Numbered from the stretch's first letter, positions 1-5,594 are shown. The stretch is DNA of 5,679 nucleotides from Bacillota bacterium (GCA_023228885.1 JALOAJ010000069.1:1-5679), one strand, 5' to 3'. Notes: generated by a model not told the origin, from the sequence alone. Program-made: numbers and translations.

Positions 1-347
1 GAAAAATCGACAACCCCTCCGAATGCGCCGGATTTTTTATCGTAACATCCGAAATACACATTTTGTATTCGTGCTGTTATTATTGCGCCGGCACACATCG
101 GGCAGGGCTCTAAAGTGACAAATATATCACACCCGGTAAGCCGCCAGCTTTTAAGCTTTTTACAGGCGCGCCGTATTGCAAGCATTTCCGCATGGTCTGC
201 CGCTTGCATATTTTTATCTCTTTCATTATGGGCAATGCTGATTATTTCGCCGTCTTTAGCTATAACGGCGCCAACCGGAACCTCATTTAGCTTTTGCGCC
301 ATTTTAGCTTGCGAAATGGCTTGTTTCATAAGATTATCGACAGTCAA
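1..347 (-). CDS. tadA: tRNA-specific adenosine-34 deaminase TadA (3' end off the window)
   Basis: TadA deaminates the wobble adenosine of tRNA-Arg(ACG) to inosine in the cytoplasm, so that one tRNA reads several Arg codons. The minus strand gives 115 residues before the edge. They include the substrate-region motif EVPVGAVI (residues 22-29), the zinc and proton-shuttle motif HAEM (His52, Glu54) and the second zinc motif PCPMCAGAI (Cys82, Cys85). Together these are the complete cytidine/deoxycytidylate-deaminase-fold active site. Family members are about 150-160 residues, so roughly 40 C-terminal residues are missing. The chosen start is TTG at 347-345, with a GGGGG ribosome binding site at 358-354 and a 6-nt gap; it gives the usual short N-terminal helix before the MKQA segment. 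ATG at 329-327 is the alternative start, six codons shorter. The gene is transcribed away from the hydrolase gene, from its own promoter. What is seen fits TadA rather than a free-nucleoside deaminase. Confidence 0.95.
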   Translation of the reverse strand, partial: MTVDNLMKQAISQAKMAQKLNEVPVGAVIAKDGEIISIAHNERDKNMQAADHAEMLAIRRACKKLKSWRLTGCDIFVTLEPCPMCAGAIITARIQNVYFGCYDKKSGAFGGVVDF

Positions 348-426
348 TAAAAACCCCCGAATTTTGTTTGTTCAAACAATATCGCCGATTAACTTCAAGC
401 GCATATGCCGTATATTAGCTTGTTTG

Positions 427-455
427 ATAGTAACACATATCGACCGCTAAGTCAA
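427..455 (-). promoter_or_regulatory. sigma-A-type promoter for tadA
   Basis: Read on the minus strand, TTGACT (455-450) is followed by exactly 17 nt and then TACTAT (432-427). This is close to the vegetative consensus TTGACA-N17-TATAAT. Transcription would start near 420, leaving a leader of about 70 nt before the TTG start of tadA. Confidence 0.7.
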
Positions 456-550
456 TGGATATGCAAAAAAAGTTCATTTAATATGTATTTTATATTTTTA
501 AGAATGTAGTCCATATGCCAATTTTTTACGGTATTTCAAGTTTTTCTGCA

Positions 551-579
551 TTGATTCCTGCGTTGCAAACCGTTATAAT
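551..579 (+). promoter_or_regulatory. sigma-A-type promoter for the cell-wall hydrolase gene
   Basis: TTGATT (551-556), a 17-nt spacer and a perfect TATAAT (574-579) form a strong vegetative-type promoter. A small inverted repeat, AATAT-AG-ATATT (577-588), overlaps the -10 and the likely start of transcription and could be an operator, though in such A+T-rich DNA it may be chance. The leader would be about 70 nt. The rest of the intergenic stretch between the tadA and hydrolase starts (348-657) shows only A+T-rich DNA, the opposing tadA promoter and the hydrolase ribosome binding site. Confidence 0.7.
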
Positions 580-657
580 ATAGATATTGTGGTGTAAAAA
601 AGTTAAACTTCGTATTGTTTGGCTCTTTTACGCCTTTATTGGGGAGGTTGGTCAGCT

Positions 658-1488
658 GTGAGGAAAACTTTGTTTGCCGCATTGTTTATGTTGCTTTGCT
701 TCGGTGTTACGGCGCATGGCTCTGTTAGCGTTGATATGCCGATAGATATAATGGTGAACAAGCATTATATAAAAACAGACGTGCGCCCTCTTTTGATATC
801 GGGTGTGACATATGTTCCGATTCGATTTGTAGGTGAGGCGCTGGGAGCGCAGGTGGCATGGGATAGCAACACGCGCACGGCAATGGTGACGGACAGGCAT
901 GACGAAATAACAATGCAAATAGGCAGCGAATACGGATATGTGAATGGTTGGAAGGTTAAGGTTGAAAATAAGATTCTGCTTGAAGGCGATAGGACTTTTG
1001 CACCCGTTAGATTTATATGCGAAAGCCTTGGCGCAACGGTAGGGTGGGATGGAGCCCACTTAACTGTTATTATAAACAAGGATGGGGTAGCACCGCCGAA
1101 ACAAGCTTATAACAGGGGGTATGTCGATGATGATGTTTATTGGTTGGGGAGGATTATCAACGCCGAGGCGGAGGGCGAACCGATGAACGGCAAAATCGGT
1201 GTGGGTAATGTTGTTTTGAACAGGGTGAGGAGCAATTTATACCCCGACACAATTTATGATGTTATTTTCGACACCAACAACGGTGTGCAGTTTGAACCGA
1301 TACTGAATGGGCGAATTCAAGCTACGCCTTCGTTTGACAGCCTTGTTGCGGCAAAGTACTGCTTGCAAGGGGAAAGTGTTGTGGGTGAAAGCTTGTTTTT
1401 TTTGAACCCTAAAACATCAACAAGCTTTTGGATACCAAATAATCGGCAATACCTTATGGCGCTTGGCAATCATTCATTTTATTTGTGA
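658..1488 (+). CDS. Exported SleB/CwlJ-family cell-wall hydrolase with copper-amine-oxidase-like N-terminal domain
   Basis: The predicted product is a 276-residue secreted enzyme. The start is GTG at 658 because GGGGAGG (641-647) sits 10 nt upstream and the product then begins with a textbook signal peptide: MRK, a hydrophobic core to about residue 17, and probable cleavage after VTA (17-19). A TTG at 619 would add 13 residues and mask it. Residues 28-140 are two halves of the copper-amine-oxidase N-terminal-like domain (VPIRFVGEALGA and APVRFICESLGA motifs). In bacteria this is a non-catalytic envelope module and does not imply an amine oxidase. Residues 158-276 are the Hydrolase_2 domain of SleB and CwlJ, with INAEAEGEP (Glu170 the likely catalytic acid), GVGNVVLNRV, the QFEPI segment and the C-terminal NPKTSTSFW motif. 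The family cleaves cortex or vegetative peptidoglycan, as a lytic transglycosylase in the case of SleB. The gene is monocistronic between a promoter and a strong terminator. A germination role is possible, but the vegetative-type promoter leaves general wall turnover open. Confidence 0.9.
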   Translation: MRKTLFAALFMLLCFGVTAHGSVSVDMPIDIMVNKHYIKTDVRPLLISGVTYVPIRFVGEALGAQVAWDSNTRTAMVTDRHDEITMQIGSEYGYVNGWKVKVENKILLEGDRTFAPVRFICESLGATVGWDGAHLTVIINKDGVAPPKQAYNRGYVDDDVYWLGRIINAEAEGEPMNGKIGVGNVVLNRVRSNLYPDTIYDVIFDTNNGVQFEPILNGRIQATPSFDSLVAAKYCLQGESVVGESLFFLNPKTSTSFWIPNNRQYLMALGNHSFYL

Positions 1489-1503
1489 CGTTTTTTATGT
1501 TGC

Positions 1504-1548
1504 AAAAGCAGAAACCTTACGGCTTCGGACGGAGGTTTCTGCTTTTTT
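1504..1548 (+). terminator. Intrinsic terminator of the hydrolase gene
   Basis: A perfect 14-bp stem (1504-1517 pairing with 1533-1546) encloses a 15-nt loop and runs into a T tract at 1543-1548. It begins 16 nt after the hydrolase stop codon and isolates that gene from fba. Confidence 0.9.
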
Positions 1549-1592
1549 GTTTTAAATTATGCGTTTTATGTTAATTTTTGCGGGCAAAGGTA

Positions 1593-1621
1593 TTGCTTTT
1601 TTTGCTTTTCTTTGGTAATAT
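1593..1621 (+). promoter_or_regulatory. Probable sigma-A promoter for fba (extended -10)
   Basis: TTGCTT (1593-1598), a 17-nt spacer and TAATAT (1616-1621) are preceded by the extended -10 dinucleotide TG at 1613-1614. The predicted leader before fba is about 135 nt. It contains a 27-29 codon open frame but no convincing riboswitch-like fold. Confidence 0.5.
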
Positions 1622-1764
1622 AAAAAGAAGATAATAAAAAAATCGTGGGGTAATGCATTTGAATGAAATTTTGGCTTTGTATGTGATGGATGTTGCAACA
1701 AAAAAGAAGCTGAAGTTTTATCCATACTGTTTTATGCCTTGAAAGAAAGGAATTGTTATAAGGA

Positions 1765-2694
1765 ATGTCAATTGTTACAACCACACAAATGTTTAAAAAG
1801 GCATATGAGGGCGGTTATGCAATCGGTGCGTTTAATGTAAACAACATGGAGATTATCCAAGGAATTACCGAGGCCGCAATGGAGGTAAAAGCACCGTTGA
1901 TACTTCAGGTATCCGCCGGGGCGCGTAAATATGCAAAGCATGTATATTTAATGAAGTTGATTGAGGCGGCAATAGAGGACACAGGTTTGCCGATAGCAGT
2001 TCATTTAGACCATGGTGAGGATTTTGAAATTTGCAAAGCCTGCATAGACGGCGGATTTTCTTCTGTTATGATTGACGGCTCAAAGCATTCGTTTGAGGAT
2101 AATATCGCGCTGACAAAGCAAGTTGTGGATTATGCCCACTCTAAAGGCGTTGTTGTGGAAGGTGAGCTTGGAAAACTTGCCGGAATTGAAGATAATATTC
2201 AAGTTTCGGACGAGGATGCAGCGTTTACCGACCCTGCCGAGGTTGAGGAATTTGTTGAAAAGACAGGTGTGGATTCTCTTGCAATCGCAATCGGAACAAG
2301 CCACGGTGCATTTAAATTTAAAGGTGAGCCGCGTCTTAGGTTTGATATTTTAGAAGAAGTGCAAAGACGGCTGCCAAACTTCCCCATCGTGTTGCATGGG
2401 GCAAGCAGCGTAATTCCGGAATATGTTGATATGATAAATGCAAACGGCGGGAAAATGCCCGGTGCAAAAGGTGTGCCGGAGGATATGTTAAGACAGGCCG
2501 CGAAGCTTGCAGTATGCAAAATAAATATAGATTCTGACCTTCGCCTTGCAATGACCGCTTCAATAAGAAAGCATTTTAATGATAACCCCGAACATTTTGA
2601 CCCGCGTCAGTATTTATCGCCGGCAAGGTCTGCAATTAAAGAGCTTGTTAAAAATAAAATTATAAATGTTCTTGGGTGTGATAACAAGATTTAA
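1765..2694 (+). CDS. fba: Class II (zinc-dependent) fructose-bisphosphate aldolase
   Basis: This enzyme reversibly cleaves fructose 1,6-bisphosphate to dihydroxyacetone phosphate and glyceraldehyde 3-phosphate in cytoplasmic glycolysis and gluconeogenesis. The 309-residue product has the full-length class II TIM barrel. The N-terminal GAFNVNNME segment (21-29) is the family signature. LDHG (81-84) supplies the catalytic Asp82 and zinc ligand His83. EGELG (132-136) includes Glu134. GTSHGAF (177-183) gives His180, and VLHGASS (209-215) gives His211. KINIDSDLR (252-260) is the substrate-phosphate-binding strand with Asn254. Nothing is missing or broken. The ATG at 1765 matches the family's usual N-terminus, although its ribosome binding site is poor: AAGGA directly abuts the start, and GAAAGG (1745-1750) is 14 nt away. 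A related family, tagatose-bisphosphate aldolase, shares the fold, but the sequence pattern and length favour glycolytic Fba. The gene appears monocistronic and is the last clear host gene before the phage genes. Confidence 0.96.
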   Translation: MSIVTTTQMFKKAYEGGYAIGAFNVNNMEIIQGITEAAMEVKAPLILQVSAGARKYAKHVYLMKLIEAAIEDTGLPIAVHLDHGEDFEICKACIDGGFSSVMIDGSKHSFEDNIALTKQVVDYAHSKGVVVEGELGKLAGIEDNIQVSDEDAAFTDPAEVEEFVEKTGVDSLAIAIGTSHGAFKFKGEPRLRFDILEEVQRRLPNFPIVLHGASSVIPEYVDMINANGGKMPGAKGVPEDMLRQAAKLAVCKINIDSDLRLAMTASIRKHFNDNPEHFDPRQYLSPARSAIKELVKNKIINVLGCDNKI

Positions 2695-2707
2695 CGGGCT
2701 TTTATAA

Positions 2708-2736
2708 CTCCGTGGAAAAAATGCGGAAGATTTTTT
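2708..2736 (+). terminator. Probable weak intrinsic terminator of fba
   Basis: CTCCGT (2708-2713) can pair with GCGGAAG (2723-2729) with one bulged base, closing a 9-nt A-rich loop, and six T residues follow at 2731-2736. It starts 14 nt after the fba stop. The stem is short, so termination may be partial and some fba transcripts could read into the phage genes. Confidence 0.45.
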
Positions 2737-2746
2737 GTAAAAAGTG

Positions 2747-2755
2747 TGGTATAAT
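2747..2755 (+). promoter_or_regulatory. Extended -10 promoter driving the phage head operon or a leader RNA
   Basis: TGTGGTATAAT (2745-2755) combines a perfect TATAAT (2750-2755) with an upstream TG (2747-2748), the strong extended -10 arrangement. No good -35 hexamer is present at 16-18 nt spacing (AAGATT at 2727-2732 is the nearest). The predicted transcription start is about 2762, some 175 nt before the scaffold start codon. Confidence 0.6.
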
Positions 2756-2761
2756 GTTAGT

Positions 2762-2860
2762 GAGTAAAAGTTGGGCGTACGGGACACATTAAGTAAATGG
2801 GTTTACCGATTAATAGAATATATGTCAATAAGCGCTTCCTTCGGGAGGTGCTTTTGTTTT
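2762..2860 (+). ncRNA. Structured leader or small RNA upstream of the head operon (candidate)
   Basis: Between the extended -10 promoter and the scaffold gene about 100 nt can fold into two hairpins. The first has a continuous 10-nt 5' arm, ATTAAGTAAA (2788-2797), pairing with TTTAC (2802-2806) and TTAAT (2810-2814). It carries a 3-nt CGA bulge, a TGGG loop and a possible outer helix GACA (2783-2786) with TGTC (2823-2826). The second is the terminator-like hairpin at 2830-2853. This layout would make either an independent small RNA of about 95 nt or an attenuated 5' leader of the head operon. The pairing is visible in the sequence; a function is not. It matches no RNA family I can name. Confidence 0.3.
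2830..2860 (+). terminator. Terminator or attenuator hairpin with UUCG loop ahead of the scaffold gene
   Basis: AAGCGCTTCC (2830-2839) pairs along all 10 positions (two G-U) with GGAGGTGCTT (2844-2853) around a TTCG tetraloop. It is followed by TTGTTTT and, slightly later, six more T residues (2864-2869). The stem is strong and the U tract interrupted, so partial readthrough into the scaffold gene is plausible. A further GC-rich pairing, CGGCAG (2871-2876) with CTGCCG (2891-2896), lies between it and the scaffold ribosome binding site. Confidence 0.65.
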
Positions 2861-2935
2861 GCCTTTTTTACGGCAGCAGGCGTTAAAGAACTGCCGGAAT
2901 ATACAGCCGACAGGCTTTAAATGGGAGGATATACT

Positions 2936-3715
2936 ATGGATAATGACTTAAAACTTGACGGAACAGACATTCAACAGACCGACATTGACGCAGCAGCGGA
3001 AAAAACGCTTACACAGCCGGAGGTTGACGAAATAGTGAAAGAGCGGCTGGCAAGAGAGCGGAAGAAGTATGCCGATTATGACGATGTGAGGGCGGACAAG
3101 GAAACTTTGTCGGAAATATCGTCTATATTGGCGAAGGCGGGTGTATCGGGCACGCCTACCGAGCAGGCAAAATATTTGAAAAACTTTTATGGTGTAGAAA
3201 CTAAAGCGGTTGACCGTTCGCCAAAAGACGAGGAAGATGTAAAAGCGCTTGCGGAAGCAGAAAGGTTTGCGCAGGGCGCAACAAATGACGAGATAACAGA
3301 TGAGGTTGAGCGCATATTAAACATTACTGCTCGTAAGCGAAAACCCGCAGACTTTGCAAAGCTTGAGGTGTTGGGCAAAAAATACGGCACAATAAAATTT
3401 AGGAAGGAATACGACGAAGCAGTTAAATGGTTTAATGAAAACCACGACACCGACATAGGCGATGTGTTGCAAAACGATGAATTTAAAGAATTCACCGAGG
3501 GCAGCAATCTGCCGATAAAGGCAATGCTGCAAAAATTTATGAAGTTTACGGGCGGCGCAAAGCAGCCTAAATCGCCCGGCAGCGCAAAGGATATCGGCGG
3601 GTCGGCGATAAAGGAGTATTACACGCCAAATGAGGTTGACAGACTTACCGAATCGCAGTTATCTGACCCGAAGATATGGCAGAAGGTAAGAGAAAGCATG
3701 ACAAAATGGAAATAG
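2936..3715 (+). CDS. Phage capsid scaffolding protein
   Basis: A 259-residue acidic, lysine- and glutamate-rich, helix-prone protein with no cysteine. The start is ATG 2936, placed 7 nt after GGGAGG (2923-2928); the in-frame ATG at 2921 overlaps that ribosome binding site and would add five residues. The N-terminal half carries the motif TQPEVDEIVKERLARERKKY (26-45), common in phage scaffold and Gp20-type proteins, where it lies at the head of a coiled coil. The C-terminus has a TPNEVDRLTE segment (230-239), DPKIW (244-248) and a basic MTKWK end, the type of short C-terminal helix that binds coat protein in other scaffolds. The middle (about 120-205) is helical and family-specific. Scaffolds direct coat assembly into a procapsid of correct size and then leave. 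Its position directly before the capsid gene supports the call. No serine-protease signature is seen, so it is not evidently a fused protease-scaffold. Confidence 0.8.
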   Translation: MDNDLKLDGTDIQQTDIDAAAEKTLTQPEVDEIVKERLARERKKYADYDDVRADKETLSEISSILAKAGVSGTPTEQAKYLKNFYGVETKAVDRSPKDEEDVKALAEAERFAQGATNDEITDEVERILNITARKRKPADFAKLEVLGKKYGTIKFRKEYDEAVKWFNENHDTDIGDVLQNDEFKEFTEGSNLPIKAMLQKFMKFTGGAKQPKSPGSAKDIGGSAIKEYYTPNEVDRLTESQLSDPKIWQKVRESMTKWK

Positions 3716-3725
3716 GGTATCTTGA

Positions 3726-3767
3726 CGCTGTTTTTTATTTAAAGCTTGGCGGTTTTGAAAAACAGCG
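3726..3767 (+). repeat. 10-bp perfect inverted repeat between scaffold and capsid genes
   Basis: CGCTGTTTTT (3726-3735) and AAAAACAGCG (3758-3767) are exact inverted copies around a 22-nt loop. No T tract follows on either strand, so it is not a standard intrinsic terminator. Lying 11 nt after the scaffold stop and about 20 nt before the strong capsid ribosome binding site, it could act as an mRNA processing or stabilising element that favours coat synthesis. Confidence 0.6.
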
Positions 3768-3803
3768 CAAAAAATGTTCAAAAAGAGAAAGGGGAAAATT
3801 TAA

Positions 3804-4619
3804 ATGGCGTATGTAAATTTTAAATCAACAGTGTGGAGTAAGTACATACAGCTTGAGCTGGAACAAAAGGCTATTCTTGCGGACTGGTGCAATAAAAAGT
3901 TCGAGGGCGAAGCAAAGCATAACGAGCGGGTTAAAATTTTGGGGGTGAGCAAGCCCACAATCGGCAATTACACAGGTGAAAGCATTGGTACACCGGAAAC
4001 GCTAAGAGATACTTCGACCTACTTAATGATTGACCAGGCAAAGTATTTTAATTTTATGGTTGATGATGTTGACAAGGCACAGGCGAGACCGGGGTTAATG
4101 GAAGCGTTAATGACTGAGGCGACAAGAGCCATGGCGCTTGTGCGCGACAAGTATATCGGCACAATGGCGCTTGATGCAGGCAATATAAGCACAGCAACAA
4201 CAGTAAATTCGGCGGCATCTGCTAAAACAGCGGTTGACAGCGCAATTTTGGCGCTCCGTGAGGCGAATGTAGATTTAGCAAGCGATGTTGTGCTTGAAAT
4301 ACCGTGGTTTGTATATAAATGGCTTGTGGACAAGCTGATTGATTTGAAAACGGATAACGATGAGTTGGTTAAAAAGGGCATTTTGGGGATGTATGACGGG
4401 TGTTATGTTCGACCAACCAACAATCTGCATGTTTCGGGTTCGAATTATTATGCAATGGTAAGAACAAGGGAGGCTATTGCTTTTGCGGGCGGTATAGACG
4501 AGGTGGAAGCGTTTAGACCGGAAACATTGTTCTCGGATGCAATCAAAGGTTTGAATACCTATGGCGCGAAGGTTGTGCGACCGAAAGAATTATACACATT
4601 GATAGTAAAAAAGAATTAA
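3804..4619 (+). CDS. Phage major capsid protein (P22-coat-like, HK97 fold)
   Basis: This 271-residue protein forms the icosahedral shell. The start, ATG 3804, has AAAGGGG (3788-3794) 9 nt upstream, one of the strongest ribosome binding sites in the window, as expected for the most abundant virion protein. Typical features of this coat family in Clostridia phages are an N-terminal TVWSKYIQ segment (9-16), the motif MIDQAKYFNFMVDDVDKAQ (75-93), a PWFVYKWLVD helix (167-176), a central DGCYVRPTNN strand region (198-207) and the near-C-terminal VEAFRPE (234-240), DAIKGL (245-250) and YGAKVVRP (253-260) motifs. At 271 residues it is much shorter than phage P22 coat (430), consistent with the core fold without a large insertion domain. 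No N-terminal delta domain is apparent, in keeping with the separate scaffold gene. An encapsulin would be the main alternative with the same fold, but scaffold and adaptor neighbours argue against it. Confidence 0.9.
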   Translation: MAYVNFKSTVWSKYIQLELEQKAILADWCNKKFEGEAKHNERVKILGVSKPTIGNYTGESIGTPETLRDTSTYLMIDQAKYFNFMVDDVDKAQARPGLMEALMTEATRAMALVRDKYIGTMALDAGNISTATTVNSAASAKTAVDSAILALREANVDLASDVVLEIPWFVYKWLVDKLIDLKTDNDELVKKGILGMYDGCYVRPTNNLHVSGSNYYAMVRTREAIAFAGGIDEVEAFRPETLFSDAIKGLNTYGAKVVRPKELYTLIVKKN

Positions 4620-4631
4620 GGAGTGGTATAA

Positions 4632-5006
4632 ATGGCAGTAACAGTAGTAACACCAGTTGCGTTGGGGAAATTTAACGCTTTTACACTTGATGCGGTGGCA
4701 TTTGCAACCGCTACAACGGCGGCAGACGGGTTTACCGTTGATTTGTCGGGATTTGCAGACCAAAAGGCAGTATTTTTGCTTCAAAACACCAATTCAGGGT
4801 CAACCGTAAGGACGGCAACCATAAAGGCTGGCAATGGTTTGCAGGGGGTTTCTGACCTTGTAAGCGGCAACATTGCGGCCGGCAAGATAGCGGCGGTGTC
4901 GGTTGAGAGCGGCGCTTTCATGAATGTAAGCGGCGACGACAAGGGTAAAGTGGTAGTTGTTCCGTCTAATGCGGAATTAAAGCTTGCGGTGGTAGTTTTA
5001 CCGTAA
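4632..5006 (+). CDS. Small phage head protein, probable capsid decoration protein
   Basis: A 124-residue protein rich in Ala, Val, Gly and Thr with alternating hydrophobic stretches, suggesting an all-beta fold. It has no Cys, His, Trp or Tyr and only one Arg (Arg60), and no signal peptide or membrane segment. Landmarks are VFLLQNTNSGSTVRTATIKAG (split here as VFLLQNTNS, 47-55, and TATIKAGNGLQG, 61-72), SGAFMNVSGDDKGKVVVV (93-110) and a terminal VVVLP. Proteins of this size and character commonly follow the coat gene in Clostridia phages and are thought to bind the outside of the shell, but I recognise the pattern rather than a defined named family. Its start, ATG 4632, is 12 nt after the capsid stop, with AAGGAG (4618-4623) overlapping that stop, so it is probably translated at a high, capsid-coupled level. 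A terminator-like hairpin directly follows. Confidence 0.6.
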   Translation: MAVTVVTPVALGKFNAFTLDAVAFATATTAADGFTVDLSGFADQKAVFLLQNTNSGSTVRTATIKAGNGLQGVSDLVSGNIAAGKIAAVSVESGAFMNVSGDDKGKVVVVPSNAELKLAVVVLP

Positions 5007-5009
5007 ATA

Positions 5010-5038
5010 AAGGGGCGGGGAAACCCGCCTTTTATTTT
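5010..5038 (+). terminator. Intrinsic terminator or attenuator inside the head operon
   Basis: AAGGGGCGGG (5010-5019) pairs with CCCGCCTTTT (5024-5033), with two G-U pairs, around a GAAA tetraloop. TTTT at 5030-5033 and, after one A, TTTT at 5035-5038 follow. It lies 3 nt after the stop of the decoration gene and 19 nt before the next gene, which has no evident promoter of its own. Partial termination would lower adaptor synthesis relative to coat. Confidence 0.8.
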
Positions 5039-5057
5039 AACAAGGCAGGTGATTTGA

Positions 5058-5594
5058 TTGACATATAAACAGGCGGTTGATACCGCACTAAAGCTGATAG
5101 ACAGTGAACGGAGCGAATTTGACGGCAGCTTGTTCCCTTTTATTGCCGATACCGCGCAAAAAATGATAGCGATGTACGGCAAGATGATAGAACGCACCTT
5201 AACGGTTGAAAAGCCGGATGATGTGGAGGTTGAAGTTGCAATTCCTGACTTTTATCGGCTGTTATACACACAAATACGAGGGAGCGAAGCGCAAGTAAAC
5301 TACTTTATATACGACAATAATTTTGTTACCGACAGTGTTGGCACGATAGATGTTCACTATTACGCCATGCCTAAAACGATTGACGGGGAAACGGCTGACG
5401 AATACGAATTTGAAGTTGATGCCGAAACGCATAACGCAATACCGTATTATATGGCATACGAGCTTGCAAAGGATGATGATGTGGCGTTGGCGCAAATTAT
5501 GCTTGATACATGGAACAAGTACATGAGCATATTTAAAAATGAGCCGAAAGCCATTCAAAAGCGGATAAAGAATGTGTATAGGCGGTGGAGTTAA
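5058..5594 (+). CDS. Phage head-tail adaptor (connector) protein
   Basis: A 178-residue acidic protein likely to form the ring that joins the portal to the tail. The start is TTG 5058, with AGGTGA (5048-5053) 4 nt upstream; this gives the family-like N-terminus MTYKQAVDTALKLID. The visible pattern is an N-terminal helical part (about 1-45), a beta-rich middle with IPDFYRLLY (62-70) and NYFIYDNN (81-88), a VHYYAMPKTID strand (99-109), and a C-terminal helical segment, NAIPYYMAYELAKDDD (126-141), followed by a basic tail (KRIKNVYRRW). The IPYYMAYELA motif followed by an Asp-rich turn and a long helix is typical of the small adaptor proteins encoded after coat in P22-like and related modules. 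I cannot assign it to one numbered phage protein. It overlaps no neighbour, and its stop abuts the ATG of the next gene, implying translational coupling. Confidence 0.6.
   Translation: MTYKQAVDTALKLIDSERSEFDGSLFPFIADTAQKMIAMYGKMIERTLTVEKPDDVEVEVAIPDFYRLLYTQIRGSEAQVNYFIYDNNFVTDSVGTIDVHYYAMPKTIDGETADEYEFEVDAETHNAIPYYMAYELAKDDDVALAQIMLDTWNKYMSIFKNEPKAIQKRIKNVYRRWS

Noticed and set aside
115..450. 111-codon plus-strand open frame
   Set aside because: It lies antisense to tadA, whose zinc-site motifs are intact on the minus strand. The plus-strand product has no ribosome binding site and no recognisable feature.
658..1070. Copper amine oxidase enzyme
   Set aside because: Only the N-terminal-like module is present. 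The catalytic domain with the topaquinone tyrosine and copper histidines is absent, and the enzyme activity belongs to the C-terminal hydrolase domain.
1566..1784. 72-codon minus-strand open frame between the hydrolase gene and fba
   Set aside because: It overlaps the fba promoter, leader and start codon, has low-complexity content and lacks a ribosome binding site. It is best explained as chance in A+T-rich DNA.
2695..2935. Attachment-site direct repeat marking a prophage boundary
   Set aside because: I found no repeat of the fba 3' end in the window, and the other end of any element lies outside it, so no site can be supported.
4425..4455. GGTTCGAATT resembling a tRNA T-loop
   Set aside because: It lies inside the capsid coding sequence, with no matching acceptor or anticodon stems around it.
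3804..4619. Encapsulin nanocompartment shell
   Set aside because: The fold is shared, but the sequence motifs are those of phage P22-like coats. A scaffold gene precedes it and an adaptor gene follows, and no cargo enzyme with a loading peptide is nearby.
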